DNA from: Candidatus Zixiibacteriota bacterium
GTDB lineage: Bacteria > Zixibacteria > MSB-5A5 > GN15 > FEB-12
Assembly: GCA_017999435.1 (NCBI GenBank)
Contig: JAGNLV010000001.1
Coordinates: 1,267,435 to 1,331,434, forward strand
Length of the DNA stretch: 64,000 nucleotides
Direction of reading: 5' to 3'
Each line of letters opens with the position of its first letter. The stretch's first letter is position 1. Under the pieces are notes generated by a model. It saw only the letters and a list, made by a program, of their open reading frames with translations, searched no databases and was not told the origin of the DNA. The translations under genes and the position numbers were made by a program. Below, one piece after another: positions 10,017 through 19,652 of the stretch.

Positions 10017-12350
10017 ATGAGCCCACAAACCAATCGTAAGATCCTCTACGGCATGCTGGCCGGGGTGCTCCTCGGCGCCGTAGCGGGATTCGTCATTCCC
10101 GACGTGATGCTGGCGATCGCCGTGATCGGCCGTCTGTTCGTCAACGCCCTCCAGATTCTCCTGCTGCCGCTCATCCCGGCGCTCATCATTGTCGGTGTCG
10201 CCGGTCTCGCCCACGCCCCCCGGGTCACCCGCGCCGCCGCCTCGACGGTGCTGTATTTTCTCGCGACGACTCTCGCCGCGGTTGTCATCGGCACTGTCCT
10301 CGTTCTCCTCATTCAGCCGGGCCGCGGCGCCCAGCTAACCGGCGCCTTTGTTCCCGACATGGTCAACCGGGCGCGCGCGGCGGTCTTGCCCGACGTGTTC
10401 GCCTCGTTCATTCCGGACAATCTCGTGGCCGCTCTCGGCGCCGGGCAGTACCTCGGCCTGGTCGTGCTGTCGCTGGTGTTCGCCGGCATAGTGGCGGCCA
10501 TGGGGGCCCGCGCCCGGGTCGTCGTCGATTTCTTCAAAGCCATCGCCGATATCAGCCTCGAGGCAGTCAACCTCGTGATCTACGCGGCCCCGGTCGGCCT
10601 GTTCGTGCTGGTCGGTTCCGCCATCGCCCGCAATCCGGAAGCGATCGGCAGCCTGGGCGGCAATCTCGCCTGGCTGATGCTCACTTTCCTGCTCGGCCTG
10701 CTCCTGCACGGACTGGTGGTCCTGCCGGTATTGCTGCAATTCCTCGGCAAGCGCAACCCGCTCGCCTACGGCGCGACCACCGCGCCGGCGCTGACGACCG
10801 CATTCGGCACCGCCTCATCGGCGGCCGCCCTCCCCATCACCTACCGGAACGTGGTCGAAGAGGGCGGGGTGGACGCTCGGGCCGGCGCGCTCGTGCTCCC
10901 GCTGGGGGCCTCGATGAACGCCAACGGCACGGCCCTCTACCTGACCATTGCGGCGTTGTTCACCGCGCAGTTGTACAGCGTCCCGCTAAGCATCGTGCAG
11001 CTCATCGCCATTCCTCTCCTCGCCGTCATCCTCTCGCTCGGCACGGCCTCCATCACCGGCGGGGCGCTTTTTGCGCTGGCCGTTCTCTTCGCCGCGCTCA
11101 ATTACCCGACCGAGGCGTACAATGCGATCGGCCTGCTCGTGGTGGTGGACTGGCTTTTCGACCGCGGCCGGGCCGCTCTCAACGTGTGGGGGGACATGGT
11201 CGGAGCCGCGGTGATCAGCGAATCATTCGAATTCAAGACCGCCCGGTCGACCCGTGGGATCACGACGCCCGAACGGGCGCCCGTTCGGCGGGAGCGCGGC
11301 GCCGGCCGCCGCGAGCGCCCGCCGCGCGAACATCAGACCACCGAGGGCGGCCGCGACAGCCGCCGGCCGCCGCGCGAGCCGCGCGAAGGTGACCGCCGCG
11401 GCGGACGCGGGCGCGACCGCGACCACGGCCGCAAACCGGAGCGCACCCCGCAGGACCAGCCTCCGCGCAGAGAATCGGAACCCAGACCGGCCGCAACGAC
11501 CAAGCAGGAATCGCGGCCGGCATCGCCGCCCCAAGCCGAGCCGAGCCGAGGGCAGCAGCGGCGCGAGCGCCCCGAGCCGCCGCGCCAGCCGAAACGGGAA
11601 AGCGAGCGTCCGGCTCCGCCCGAACAGCGCCCCAGACCTCCGGCCATACCGACCGGCGGTGAGACGCCGGCGCCCGACCGCGGCCGCCCCGCCGCCCCGG
11701 TGACGCCCCCGCTGCGCGAGGCCGACCGTCGTCCAAGCCGCGAACCGGCCCCGCCCGTCGAGCCGCCCGCACCTCGCGAGCCTGCCCGGGAAACCGCCCC
11801 CGATGTTCCGGTACCCGAAATCCGCCGCCGGCCACTCCCGATCGAAGTGCGCGCCGCGCAGCGTCCCGATGACCGGCCCGGCGCAACCCCTCCCGCCGAG
11901 GCGCCCGCGCCCGAGTCACCTGTGCGGGCCGAGGCTCCCCGGCGCGAATTCGCCCCGGAGCCGCCTCCCCCTCCGCCCATCTGGAGGCCTGCAGAACCGG
12001 CGGAGCCGAAGACCGACAAGTCCGACGATGAGTTCGTCCCCGATGCCCCCGCCACGGAGCCCCGCCTTCGCGAGATCCTCGCCAGTCTGGCCGCCTCGCG
12101 CGAGCGGCTCGATGTGGAGTCGGCCGACGCCGAGGGAGAGGACTCCGACGAGAAGGAAGGACCGGGGGAGCCGGAGCCGGAATTCCGGCCGGCGTCCTTC
12201 GGGCGCGGGCGCGCGCGCCATGGACTTCGCCCCTCCGACCAGACGCAGCCGCCGGAACCAGAGACTCCCGAACCGACGGACCGCAAGGATGGCTATGACG
12301 TGAGTGCGGTTCCCTCGTTCGGGCGAGCGCGGAGGAAGCGGACGCGTTGA
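10017..12350 (+). CDS. Dicarboxylate/amino-acid:cation symporter (SDF family) with long disordered C-terminal tail
   Basis: Residues 1-405 are a DAACS/SDF transporter. They include the serine-rich reentrant loop TAFGTASSAAALPIT, the NMDGTA-type motif as NANGTALYLT, and the terminal DRGRAALNVWGD element corresponding to DRxRTxxNVxGD. Cation-coupled uptake of acidic amino acids or dicarboxylates is therefore likely, though NANGTA lacks the usual Met-Asp pair that helps bind Na+, so specificity is uncertain. From about residue 415 to 777 there is a low-complexity tail rich in Arg, Pro, Glu and Ala (PPREHQTTEG, PEPPRQPKRE and so on), ending in two SFGRGRAR / SFGRARRKR patches. Family members normally stop near 420 residues. 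The reading frame is continuous and keeps coding character, so this is one protein as written, not a merged ORF. Confidence 0.85.
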   Translation: MSPQTNRKILYGMLAGVLLGAVAGFVIPDVMLAIAVIGRLFVNALQILLLPLIPALIIVGVAGLAHAPRVTRAAASTVLYFLATTLAAVVIGTVLVLLIQPGRGAQLTGAFVPDMVNRARAAVLPDVFASFIPDNLVAALGAGQYLGLVVLSLVFAGIVAAMGARARVVVDFFKAIADISLEAVNLVIYAAPVGLFVLVGSAIARNPEAIGSLGGNLAWLMLTFLLGLLLHGLVVLPVLLQFLGKRNPLAYGATTAPALTTAFGTASSAAALPITYRNVVEEGGVDARAGALVLPLGASMNANGTALYLTIAALFTAQLYSVPLSIVQLIAIPLLAVILSLGTASITGGALFALAVLFAALNYPTEAYNAIGLLVVVDWLFDRGRAALNVWGDMVGAAVISESFEFKTARSTRGITTPERAPVRRERGAGRRERPPREHQTTEGGRDSRRPPREPREGDRRGGRGRDRDHGRKPERTPQDQPPRRESEPRPAATTKQESRPASPPQAEPSRGQQRRERPEPPRQPKRESERPAPPEQRPRPPAIPTGGETPAPDRGRPAAPVTPPLREADRRPSREPAPPVEPPAPREPARETAPDVPVPEIRRRPLPIEVRAAQRPDDRPGATPPAEAPAPESPVRAEAPRREFAPEPPPPPPIWRPAEPAEPKTDKSDDEFVPDAPATEPRLREILASLAASRERLDVESADAEGEDSDEKEGPGEPEPEFRPASFGRGRARHGLRPSDQTQPPEPETPEPTDRKDGYDVSAVPSFGRARRKRTR

Positions 12351-12518
12351 GCGGCTCCCGCCGATTCGCCTTAACATGTTGTCCCGCGGATGGTTGCCGA
12401 ACCGGATCGGAGACCCGCCGGGGAACTTTCGCCCGGCCCCGACGGTATTGGGGGTAAACGAAATCATTTGACCGACCCCCACGAGCGGGTTTAGATTGAA
12501 AGCGAGGTAACGGAAATA

Positions 12519-13397
12519 GTGAACACCCTGAAAGTCACGTTCATGATGCTGGCCCTCATGCTTCTGTTCATGTGGGTCGGGTATCTGGTCGGCGGGCAGT
12601 CCGGGCTGATCATCGCCTTTGTCTTCGCCGCCGGTATGAATTTTGTCAGCTACTGGTTTTCGGACAAGATCGTGCTGGCCATGTACCGTGCGCGCCAGGT
12701 TTCGGAAAGCGACCACCCCCGGCTGTTCAGGGTGGTGAAGCACATTGCGGCCGCCGCCCGCGTGCCTACGCCGAAAGTGTACATCGTCCCCAGCAAAGGA
12801 CCCAACGCTTTTGCCACCGGGCGGAGCCCCGAACACGCCGCGGTCGCGGTGACCGAGGGGCTGCTGGAGCTGCTGGATGAGAATGAGCTGGAAGGCGTGG
12901 TGGGGCATGAATTCGCCCACATCGTAAACCGCGACATGCTCGTCGGCACGATTGCCGCCACCTTCGCCGGCGCCATCGGCATGCTGGCCTCGATGGCCCG
13001 GTGGGGCGCGATTTTTGGCGGCTACGGCGGCCGCGACAACGAGCGCAGCGGCGGCGCCATCGGCCTCCTCGTGGCCGCCATCGTCGCCCCGCTCGCGGCC
13101 ATGCTCATCCAGATGGCGATCTCGCGCGCCCGGGAGTACAAGGCCGATGAGGCCGGCGGCGGGTTCACCGGCAAGTACCTTCCCCTGGCCTCGGCCCTGG
13201 ACAAGCTCCACCGCGCGCCGGTCAAGATGCGGCTCGATGACCGTCCGGCGACGGCCCACCTGATGATCGCCAACCCGCTTTCCGGCAAGGGCCTCTCGTC
13301 GCTCTTCTCGACCCACCCGCCGGCGGAAAAGCGGATTGAGAAACTCCGGCAGTTGGCCCAGCAATCCGCCTACAAGGGATATGCAGGCGCGCGATAG
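12519..13397 (+). CDS. htpX: Protease HtpX homologue (M48 membrane zinc metalloprotease)
   Basis: The product is 292 residues, the usual length. There are two N-terminal transmembrane helices (MLALMLLFMWVGYLVGG and LIIAFVFAAGMNFVSYW). The zinc site is HEFAH at about residues 130-134, with the third ligand in EYKADEAGG. Two further hydrophobic segments lie between them. HtpX degrades misfolded membrane proteins and is typically stress induced. The start is a GTG with GAGG twelve bases upstream. It is followed 57 bases later by a CBS-domain membrane protein and may be co-transcribed with it. Confidence 0.95.
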   Translation: MNTLKVTFMMLALMLLFMWVGYLVGGQSGLIIAFVFAAGMNFVSYWFSDKIVLAMYRARQVSESDHPRLFRVVKHIAAAARVPTPKVYIVPSKGPNAFATGRSPEHAAVAVTEGLLELLDENELEGVVGHEFAHIVNRDMLVGTIAATFAGAIGMLASMARWGAIFGGYGGRDNERSGGAIGLLVAAIVAPLAAMLIQMAISRAREYKADEAGGGFTGKYLPLASALDKLHRAPVKMRLDDRPATAHLMIANPLSGKGLSSLFSTHPPAEKRIEKLRQLAQQSAYKGYAGAR

Positions 13398-13454
13398 ATC
13401 CTCCGACCGGGCCGACGATCCGTTGCCCGGCAGTAGATGCGGAGGGAGCCGCTA

Positions 13455-14762
13455 GTGGACTCCCTCTGGCTGCAGATTATCGCTATTCTCGTTCTCGTGC
13501 TGGCCAACGGGTTTTTCGCCCTGTCCGAGTTCTCCGTCATCGCCTCGCGGAAGAGCCGCCTGAAACAGAAAGTCGCCGAGGGGAAATCGGGCGCGGCCGC
13601 CGCCGAGAAAATCCGCGCCAATCCGGACCGCTTCCTCGCCACCATCCAGGTCGGCATCACCCTGTTCGGCACCCTGGCCGGCGTCTTCGGCGGCGCCACC
13701 ATCGTCGTCACCCTGGAGCAGCTCCTGCGGAACTCCCCGATTGAGGTTGTCTCCGACGGCGCGCGCCCGATCGCGGTCGCCCTCATCTCGGTGGCCATCA
13801 CCATTACCTCCGTGGTCCTGGGCGAACTGGTTCCGAAGTACATCGCTCTCTCCAACCCGGAGCGCTACGCCCGCTATGTCGCCAACCCCATCCTCGTCTT
13901 CATCCGGATCGCCTGGTTTTTCTCCTGGATCCTCACCGCCCTGGCCAATCTGGTTCTCCGCATTCTCGGCATCCGCCGCGATTCGGAGGGCCAGGCGGTC
14001 ACCGAGGACGAGATCAACCTGATGATCTTCGAGGGCAAGCAGTCCGGCGTGTTTGACGAAACCGAGGAGCAGCTCGTCCGCAACGTGTTCGATTTCGCCG
14101 ACTCCACCGTCCGGCGCGCCATGACTCCCCGCACCGACGTCGTCGGCCTTCCCCTTGATGGCGACCCGGCGCAGGTTATCGCCGTCGTCATCGACAACGG
14201 CTACTCGCGGTACCCGGTGTACGAGGGGAGCCTCGACCGCATTGTGGGGATCCTCCACACCCGCGACCTCGTGCTCCACCGCCTGAACGCGCACGAGTTC
14301 GCGCTCCGGGATCTCATCCGCAAACCCGTTTTTGTCCCCGACTCCCTGCCGCTCGCGCGGCTCCTGCGCGATTTCCAGCGCAAGAAGAACAAGTTCGCGG
14401 TGGTGCTCGATGAATTCGGCGGGACCGCCGGCATCGTCACGCTCGAGGACATCCTCGAGCAGTTGGTGGGGGAGATTCTCGATGAGGACGAGCGCGGCGA
14501 GCTCCCGCTCGTCCGCCACTCCGAGTCGGTCGCGTATGCCGACGGGGCGGTGCGGCCGGGGGCGGTGAACGTGCTTATGGACGCCCGCCTTCCCGAGGAC
14601 CGCGCCGAGACTCTCGCCGGGCTCGTCATCGACCACCTTGGGCACTTGCCTTCCAAGGACGACAGCGTTATTATTGGCGACATGAAGATCACCGTGCTCG
14701 AGCTGGCCGACAACCGCCTCCAGCGGCTCAAACTGGAGCGGCTAGCCGTCCCGACGGCCTGA
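13455..14762 (+). CDS. CNNM/CorC-type membrane protein (DUF21, CBS pair, CorC_HlyC)
   Basis: An N-terminal DUF21 domain with several helices (IIAILVLVLANGFFALSEFSVIA...) is followed by a CBS pair (MTPRTDVVGLPLDGDPAQV...; RKPVFVPDSLPLARLLRDF) and a C-terminal CorC_HlyC domain (EDERGELPLVRHSE...). Relatives (YfjD, YtfL, CNNM) act in Mg2+ or Co2+ homeostasis; the older name hemolysin is misleading. I start at the GTG at 13455 because GGAGGGAG sits seven bases before it, whereas the in-frame ATG at 13437 has no such site. Length is about 435 residues. It is followed 18 bases later by the YqaA-like gene, probably in one transcript. Confidence 0.9.
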   Translation: MDSLWLQIIAILVLVLANGFFALSEFSVIASRKSRLKQKVAEGKSGAAAAEKIRANPDRFLATIQVGITLFGTLAGVFGGATIVVTLEQLLRNSPIEVVSDGARPIAVALISVAITITSVVLGELVPKYIALSNPERYARYVANPILVFIRIAWFFSWILTALANLVLRILGIRRDSEGQAVTEDEINLMIFEGKQSGVFDETEEQLVRNVFDFADSTVRRAMTPRTDVVGLPLDGDPAQVIAVVIDNGYSRYPVYEGSLDRIVGILHTRDLVLHRLNAHEFALRDLIRKPVFVPDSLPLARLLRDFQRKKNKFAVVLDEFGGTAGIVTLEDILEQLVGEILDEDERGELPLVRHSESVAYADGAVRPGAVNVLMDARLPEDRAETLAGLVIDHLGHLPSKDDSVIIGDMKITVLELADNRLQRLKLERLAVPTA

Positions 14763-14780
14763 CCGGGCGGGCGAATCGGT

Positions 14781-15449
14781 ATGACAGGCATCGTCACGGC
14801 TCCCCTCCGCTGGATGCGCGCGCTCTACGACTGGGTGATCCGGTGGAGCGAGTCCCGCCATGCCCGGACGGCGCTGTTTTTCCTCTCGCTGGCCGAGGCG
14901 TCGTTCTTCCCGATCCCGCCCGACGCTCTCCTCATCGCCTTGTGCATGGGCGCGTATCGGCGCTGGGCGAAGTTCGCGCTGATCTGTTCGCTCGGTTCCG
15001 TCTTCGGGGGCATGCTCGGCTACCTCATCGGCCACTCCGCTTTCGAACTGATCGGGTCACACATTCTGAGCTGGACGGCATCGCTGTCCGGTTCCGACCC
15101 CGAGGCCCTCCTGCAGACTGCCCGCTATTGGTTCAATGAGAAGGAGCTCTGGGGGATGAAAGTCGGCGCCTGGGCGGTCGGGATCGCCGGTTTCACGCCC
15201 ATTCCCTACAAAGTCTTCACCATCGCCGCCGGCTTCTTCGAAATGTCCTTTCCCGTCTTCGTGATCGCCTCCGTCCTCAGCCGCTCGGCCCGCTTTTTCC
15301 TCGTCGCCGGCCTCATCGGTCTGCTCTACCGCCGCCACGGCCGGCGGATCCAGGTTTTTATCGACAAGTACTTCAACGCCCTCGCCATCGCTTTCGTGCT
15401 CCTTCTCGCGGGCGGATTCTGGGCTATCAGCCTCATGAAGGGCGACTGA
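14781..15449 (+). CDS. YqaA-family membrane protein (VTT/DedA-like domain)
   Basis: The product is 222 residues with about five hydrophobic segments. Family signatures are FFLSLAEASFFPIPPDALLIAL near the N-terminus and GIAGFTPIPYKVFTIAAGFF in the middle, with a conserved SRSARFFLVAGLIGLLYRR. YqaA proteins belong to the VTT/SNARE-associated superfamily related to DedA, whose members include lipid scramblases and carriers. The specific substrate here is unknown. It lies close behind the CBS-domain gene. Confidence 0.88.
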   Translation: MTGIVTAPLRWMRALYDWVIRWSESRHARTALFFLSLAEASFFPIPPDALLIALCMGAYRRWAKFALICSLGSVFGGMLGYLIGHSAFELIGSHILSWTASLSGSDPEALLQTARYWFNEKELWGMKVGAWAVGIAGFTPIPYKVFTIAAGFFEMSFPVFVIASVLSRSARFFLVAGLIGLLYRRHGRRIQVFIDKYFNALAIAFVLLLAGGFWAISLMKGD

Positions 15450-15484
15450 TCCCGCTCTCCCCGCCGGCTCCCGGCAACGGAGTC

Positions 15485-15512
15485 TTGCTTTGTCGGCCCG
15501 ATGAGTTATACT
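15485..15512 (+). promoter_or_regulatory. Promoter for the CDF transporter / rlmD transcript
   Basis: TTGCTT, a 16-base spacer, then TATACT, about 28 bases upstream of the ATG at 15541. The leader would be about 20 bases. Confidence 0.55.
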
Positions 15513-15540
15513 GTCCTCTGAACGCCTAAACGGAAAGGCC

Positions 15541-16464
15541 ATGGCCCACACGCATCCACCCGCTTCGCGGACAACCTCGGGCGCCCGCCTCGGCTGGGCA
15601 ATCCTCTTCAACACCGCCATCACGGCGGCCGAAATTGTCGGCGGCCTGATTTCCGGCTACCTGGCACTGCTGGCCGATGCCGTGCACAATCTCTCCGACG
15701 TGGCGGCGCTGGGCCTGGCCTGGCTCGGTTGGCGCGGTTCCCGCCTCCCGGCCACCAAGCGCTCGACGTTCGGCTTCCTCCGCGTCGAAGTGATCACCGC
15801 GCTGGTCTCCGCCGTCGCTCTCGTCGTGGTCGCCGTCTTCATTCTCATCGAGGCCTACCGCCGCTTCCTCGCCCCCCAGCCGATCTCCCACCCCGTGGTT
15901 TTCCTCACGGTGGCGGCGATCGGATTGCTCGGCAACCTCTTCTCGATCTGGATCCTCCACGCCGAGCGGTCGTCCTCGCTCAACATGAAGACTGCCTTCC
16001 TCCACATGTTCTACGACGCCCTCTCTTCGGTCGTCGTCATCGCCGGCGGCCTGGTCATGCTCGCCACCGGCTGGTACCTGGTCGACGTTATCCTCTCGGC
16101 CGCCATCGCCGTCATGATCTTCTGGTCGTCCTGGCTGGTGATCAGGGAGGCGGCGATGATTCTCCTTGAGGCGGTGCCGGCCGGGATCGAGTACGATGCC
16201 GTCATCGCTGCGCTCCGGGCTGACCCGGCCGTGGTCGGCGTCCACGACCTCCACATCTGGTCGCTCTCGTCGCGCGAGGTGGCCCTGTCCTGCCACGTGT
16301 GCGTCGACCCCGGCGATCTTGCCCGGGGGCCGGAGGTGATCGCGCGGCTGAGCCGCGGCATGCAGGAGCGCTTCGCCATCAACCACAGCACGATGCAGCT
16401 GGAAACCGAGGAGTGCGGGCGCCTCGACGCCAACGGGATGTGCCGCCGCCCCGAGATACACTAG
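15541..16464 (+). CDS. Cation diffusion facilitator (Zn2+/Co2+/Cd2+ exporter, CzcD-like)
   Basis: The product is 307 residues with six membrane helices. The transport site is visible as two HxxxD motifs, in LADAVHNLSD (helix 2) and HMFYDAL (helix 5). The C-terminal cytoplasmic domain (VGVHDLHIWSLSSREVALSCHV) is the metal-sensing ferredoxin-like fold, and the end contains TMQLETEEC. It exports divalent metal from the cytoplasm by proton antiport. The rlmD start codon follows 8 bases after its stop, so the two are co-transcribed. Confidence 0.92.
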   Translation: MAHTHPPASRTTSGARLGWAILFNTAITAAEIVGGLISGYLALLADAVHNLSDVAALGLAWLGWRGSRLPATKRSTFGFLRVEVITALVSAVALVVVAVFILIEAYRRFLAPQPISHPVVFLTVAAIGLLGNLFSIWILHAERSSSLNMKTAFLHMFYDALSSVVVIAGGLVMLATGWYLVDVILSAAIAVMIFWSSWLVIREAAMILLEAVPAGIEYDAVIAALRADPAVVGVHDLHIWSLSSREVALSCHVCVDPGDLARGPEVIARLSRGMQERFAINHSTMQLETEECGRLDANGMCRRPEIH

Positions 16465-16472
16465 GAGCCGAT

Positions 16473-17825
16473 GTGGCCGAGCAGGAAGTCGAACTCGTAG
16501 TCACCGATCTTGCTTTCGACGGCAAGGCGGTCGCGCACCGCGACGGCAAGGTGGTGTTTCTCAACGGCGGGCTCCCCGGCGAGACCGTCCTCGCCGCCAT
16601 CGTCAAATCGAAGCCGCGCTATGATCAGGCGGTCGTCCGCCGCATCCTCACCCCCTCCCCCATGCGCCTGCCCGCCCGCTGCTCCCACTTCGGCGACTGC
16701 GGCGGCTGCACCTGGCAGGACCTCGACTACCGGCAGCAGCTCGTCTTCAAACGCAAGCAGGTGGCCGACTGCCTCACCCGGCTGGGGCGCCTGGAGCAGG
16801 TGGCGGTCGACGAGATGATCGGCTGCGCCGAGCTCTACAACTACCGCAACAAGATGGAGTTCTCGTTTCACACCGCCCCCGGCGGGTTCACCCTCGGCCT
16901 GCACCGGCGGGGGCAGTTCGACGACATCTTCGATCTCGACCGCTGCTATCTCCAGAGCGAGCTCTCCAACCGGATCGTCCGCTGGATCCGCGATTTCGTC
17001 GTCCGCACCCGGATCCCCGTCTATGACGTCGCCAACCACACCGGGTACATGCGCTTTCTCGTCATCCGCCAGGGCAAGCGGACCGGCCAGACCATGGTCA
17101 ACGTCGTCACCAACTACGGCGACTTCCCCGACCGTCAGCGCCTCGTCCGCGACATGCGCGCCGAACTTCCCGAAGTGACCACCCTGGTGCACAACCAGAA
17201 CGGCCGGATATCGAACATCGCCGTAGGCGAGAGCGAGCAGGTGCTCTTCGGGCTCGGGTACATCGAGGAGCAGCTCTTCGACTGCCGCTTCCGCATCCGC
17301 GCCAACTCGTTCTTTCAGACCAACTCCATCCAGGCCGAGACCCTCTACCGCACCTGCTTCGAGATGCTCCGGCCCGGCCCCTCCGAGCGCGTGTTCGACC
17401 TCTACTGCGGCACCGGCTCCATCGCCATCCTGCTGGCCGGCTACGTCCAGCACGTCGTCGGGGTCGAACTGGTGAAGGACGCGGTGGATGCGGCCGTCGA
17501 GAACGCCGCCTGCAACAACGTCGGCAACGTCGAATTCCACCACGCCGACGTCAAGGACTACCTCGCGCTGATCGAGGGGAGCAGCGTTCGCTTCGACACC
17601 GTCATTGTCGATCCTCCCCGGACCGGCCTGCACCCCAAGGCTCTGCGGCGCCTGCTCCGCCTGGACCCTCCCCGGATCCTCTACGTCTCGTGCAACCCGG
17701 CGACTTTCGCGCGCGATGCCCGGCTGATCGTCGACGCCGGCTACGACCTGCCGCTGGTCCGCCCGGTCGACATGTTCCCCCACACGATGCACATTGAACT
17801 CGCCGGCGTCTTCAACCGGCGCTGA
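16473..17825 (+). CDS. rlmD: 23S rRNA (uracil-5-)-methyltransferase RlmD/RumA-like
   Basis: The product is about 450 residues. A TRAM-like N-terminus is followed by a 4Fe-4S ligand group (CSHFGDCGGC). The SAM-binding motif is FDLYCGTGSIAILLAG. The catalytic loop is LYVSCNPATFARD with the nucleophile Cys, and the general base lies in HTMHIELAGVF. Together these identify a TrmA/RumA-type C5 methyltransferase; the exact uridine (1939 by analogy) is inferred. I start at GTG 16473, five bases after AGGAG. Upstream in-frame starts would overlap the CDF gene by more than 160 bases. Confidence 0.9.
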   Translation: MAEQEVELVVTDLAFDGKAVAHRDGKVVFLNGGLPGETVLAAIVKSKPRYDQAVVRRILTPSPMRLPARCSHFGDCGGCTWQDLDYRQQLVFKRKQVADCLTRLGRLEQVAVDEMIGCAELYNYRNKMEFSFHTAPGGFTLGLHRRGQFDDIFDLDRCYLQSELSNRIVRWIRDFVVRTRIPVYDVANHTGYMRFLVIRQGKRTGQTMVNVVTNYGDFPDRQRLVRDMRAELPEVTTLVHNQNGRISNIAVGESEQVLFGLGYIEEQLFDCRFRIRANSFFQTNSIQAETLYRTCFEMLRPGPSERVFDLYCGTGSIAILLAGYVQHVVGVELVKDAVDAAVENAACNNVGNVEFHHADVKDYLALIEGSSVRFDTVIVDPPRTGLHPKALRRLLRLDPPRILYVSCNPATFARDARLIVDAGYDLPLVRPVDMFPHTMHIELAGVFNRR

Positions 17826-17855
17826 GAGCCCTCCGGCGCCGGGCCCCGACTTTTC

Positions 17856-17884
17856 TTGCCCCGGAGCGGATTCCCCCGTACATT
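17856..17884 (+). promoter_or_regulatory. Promoter for the DUF885 gene
   Basis: TTGCCC, a 17-base spacer, then TACATT, ending 27 bases before the ATG at 17912. A GGAGG ribosome site lies in between. Confidence 0.5.
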
Positions 17885-17911
17885 GGCGGATGGAAAAGGA
17901 GGACGCATTCG

Positions 17912-19636
17912 ATGATTGGCACCCGCATGCTCTGGGCGCTCGCCGCCGCCCTGTTCCTGTGCGGTCCGGCGCCGGCCGCGGCCGCCGCTGAACCCGGCCT
18001 CGACAACCTCTGCGATCAGATCCTGGCCGCCTTGCAGGCCTTCTACCCTGTCCGCTCCACCGAAATGGGCATTCACGACTACGACCACCGCTTCACGGAC
18101 TACTCCTCCTCGTCCGTGCGCGACATGGTCAAGAGGCTTGCCGCGTTCGACAAGAAACTCGCCAAGTACCGGGCGGCCGACCTCCCGGCCGACCAGGCCA
18201 TCCGCTGCCGGCTCATCCAGTCGAACGTCGATGCCGCGCTGCTCGATTTGAAACAGATATCGTGGCACACCCGGCTCCCGCAGTTGTACGTCGATGAAGC
18301 CGTCAACGGGCTGTACCTCCTGCTCGGTTCGCGGAGCCTCGCCCCTGAGCAGGCGGCTGTGTCGGTCCTGGCGCGCATGAAGGCGGTGCCGGCGCTGCTG
18401 GAGACAGCGCGCAAAAACATCCGCCGTCCCCCGCAGGTCTGGATTGACGAGGCGGTGAGCGCCCTGGTCTCCGCGGAGGTCTTTTACGGCGACGCCGGGG
18501 CGGAGATGGCGCGGCAGTTTCCGGCGCGGGCCGAGGAATTCCGCACCGCCGCCGCCGCCGCGCAGGAGGTTCTGCGCGGCTTTTCCGATTGGCTGCGGCG
18601 GGCCGAGCCGGGCGACCCCGGCGCCTTCGCCATCGGCGCCGACAATTTCAACTACAAGCTCGCCCATGAGCACTTCCTCCCCTACACCGCCGACTCCCTC
18701 CTCGCCCTGGGCGAGGCGCTGCTCGTCGATGCCGACTCCGCGTACGACGAGTACCGGCGGTTTGTCGAAGAGGAGGCCCAGAACGGCAGCGAGCGCGTCT
18801 TCATCCCGCGCTGTTTCTCGCGCGCCGACATCCTCGACTACTATGCGTGGGAGGTGGCGCAGGTGCGCGCCTTCTGCGCCGACAACGAAATCGTCACCGT
18901 CCCCCAGAACATCGCCCCCGTCGCGGTCGTCGAAACCCCGCCGTACCTGCAGTCCATGATCACCGGCATCGCCTACCAGCCGGCCGGTCCGTTCGACACC
19001 GCCCAGCAGGCTCTCTTTTTCGTCCGCCCCGTTCCCGACCCGCTCGATTCAGCGCAGTTGTCGGTGCGCGCCCGCTATATCCACCGGCGCGGTTTCCGCG
19101 GCTCGGTCGTCCACGAGGCCTACCCCGGTCACCATCTGCAAACCCAGGTCGCCGGCATGCACGACGACCCGGTGCGCAAATGGCAGAGCAACAGCCTCGC
19201 GGTCGAGGGCTGGGCCCTCTACTGCGAACAGATGATGTACGAGGCCGGGCTGTACGGCGGCGAAAACCCCGCCATGTGGCTCGCCATCCTCGACGGCATC
19301 CGCTTCCGCGCCGCCCGCATCGTCGCCGACGTCAAGCTCCACACCGGCCGGATGACCTACGACGAGTGCGTCGACTGGATGATCGACACCCTCGACATCG
19401 ACACCGATTCCGGCCGCGAGTACATCCGCAACCAGGTGCGCCTCTACACCCACCGCCCGACCTACCAGATGTCGTACCTGATCGGGAAACTTGAGATCCT
19501 CAAGCTGCGCGACGCGATGATCGACATTGAAGGTGAGAGCTTCTCGCTCCGCGCTTTCCACGACGCCTACCTGAGCGAGGGGAGCATTCCGCCCGCGCTG
19601 GTGTGGAAAGCGTGGGAGCTCGAAACCGCCCCGTAG
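17912..19636 (+). CDS. Exported DUF885 family protein (putative metallopeptidase)
   Basis: The product is 574 residues with a signal peptide (MLWALAAALFLCGPAPAAAAA). DUF885 proteins are large helical proteins that resemble metallopeptidases. The key motif here is HEAYPGHHLQ at about residue 402, an HExxPGH form of the zinc signature, with a downstream acidic EGWALYCEQMM element that supplies the third ligand in related M2/M3/M32-like folds. A peptidase role is inferred from fold family; no substrate is known. GGAGG precedes the ATG. The following two genes start 17 bases after the previous stop in each case, suggesting a three-gene transcript. Confidence 0.85.
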   Translation: MIGTRMLWALAAALFLCGPAPAAAAAEPGLDNLCDQILAALQAFYPVRSTEMGIHDYDHRFTDYSSSSVRDMVKRLAAFDKKLAKYRAADLPADQAIRCRLIQSNVDAALLDLKQISWHTRLPQLYVDEAVNGLYLLLGSRSLAPEQAAVSVLARMKAVPALLETARKNIRRPPQVWIDEAVSALVSAEVFYGDAGAEMARQFPARAEEFRTAAAAAQEVLRGFSDWLRRAEPGDPGAFAIGADNFNYKLAHEHFLPYTADSLLALGEALLVDADSAYDEYRRFVEEEAQNGSERVFIPRCFSRADILDYYAWEVAQVRAFCADNEIVTVPQNIAPVAVVETPPYLQSMITGIAYQPAGPFDTAQQALFFVRPVPDPLDSAQLSVRARYIHRRGFRGSVVHEAYPGHHLQTQVAGMHDDPVRKWQSNSLAVEGWALYCEQMMYEAGLYGGENPAMWLAILDGIRFRAARIVADVKLHTGRMTYDECVDWMIDTLDIDTDSGREYIRNQVRLYTHRPTYQMSYLIGKLEILKLRDAMIDIEGESFSLRAFHDAYLSEGSIPPALVWKAWELETAP

Positions 19637-19652
19637 CCCGGTTCGAGGTTGT

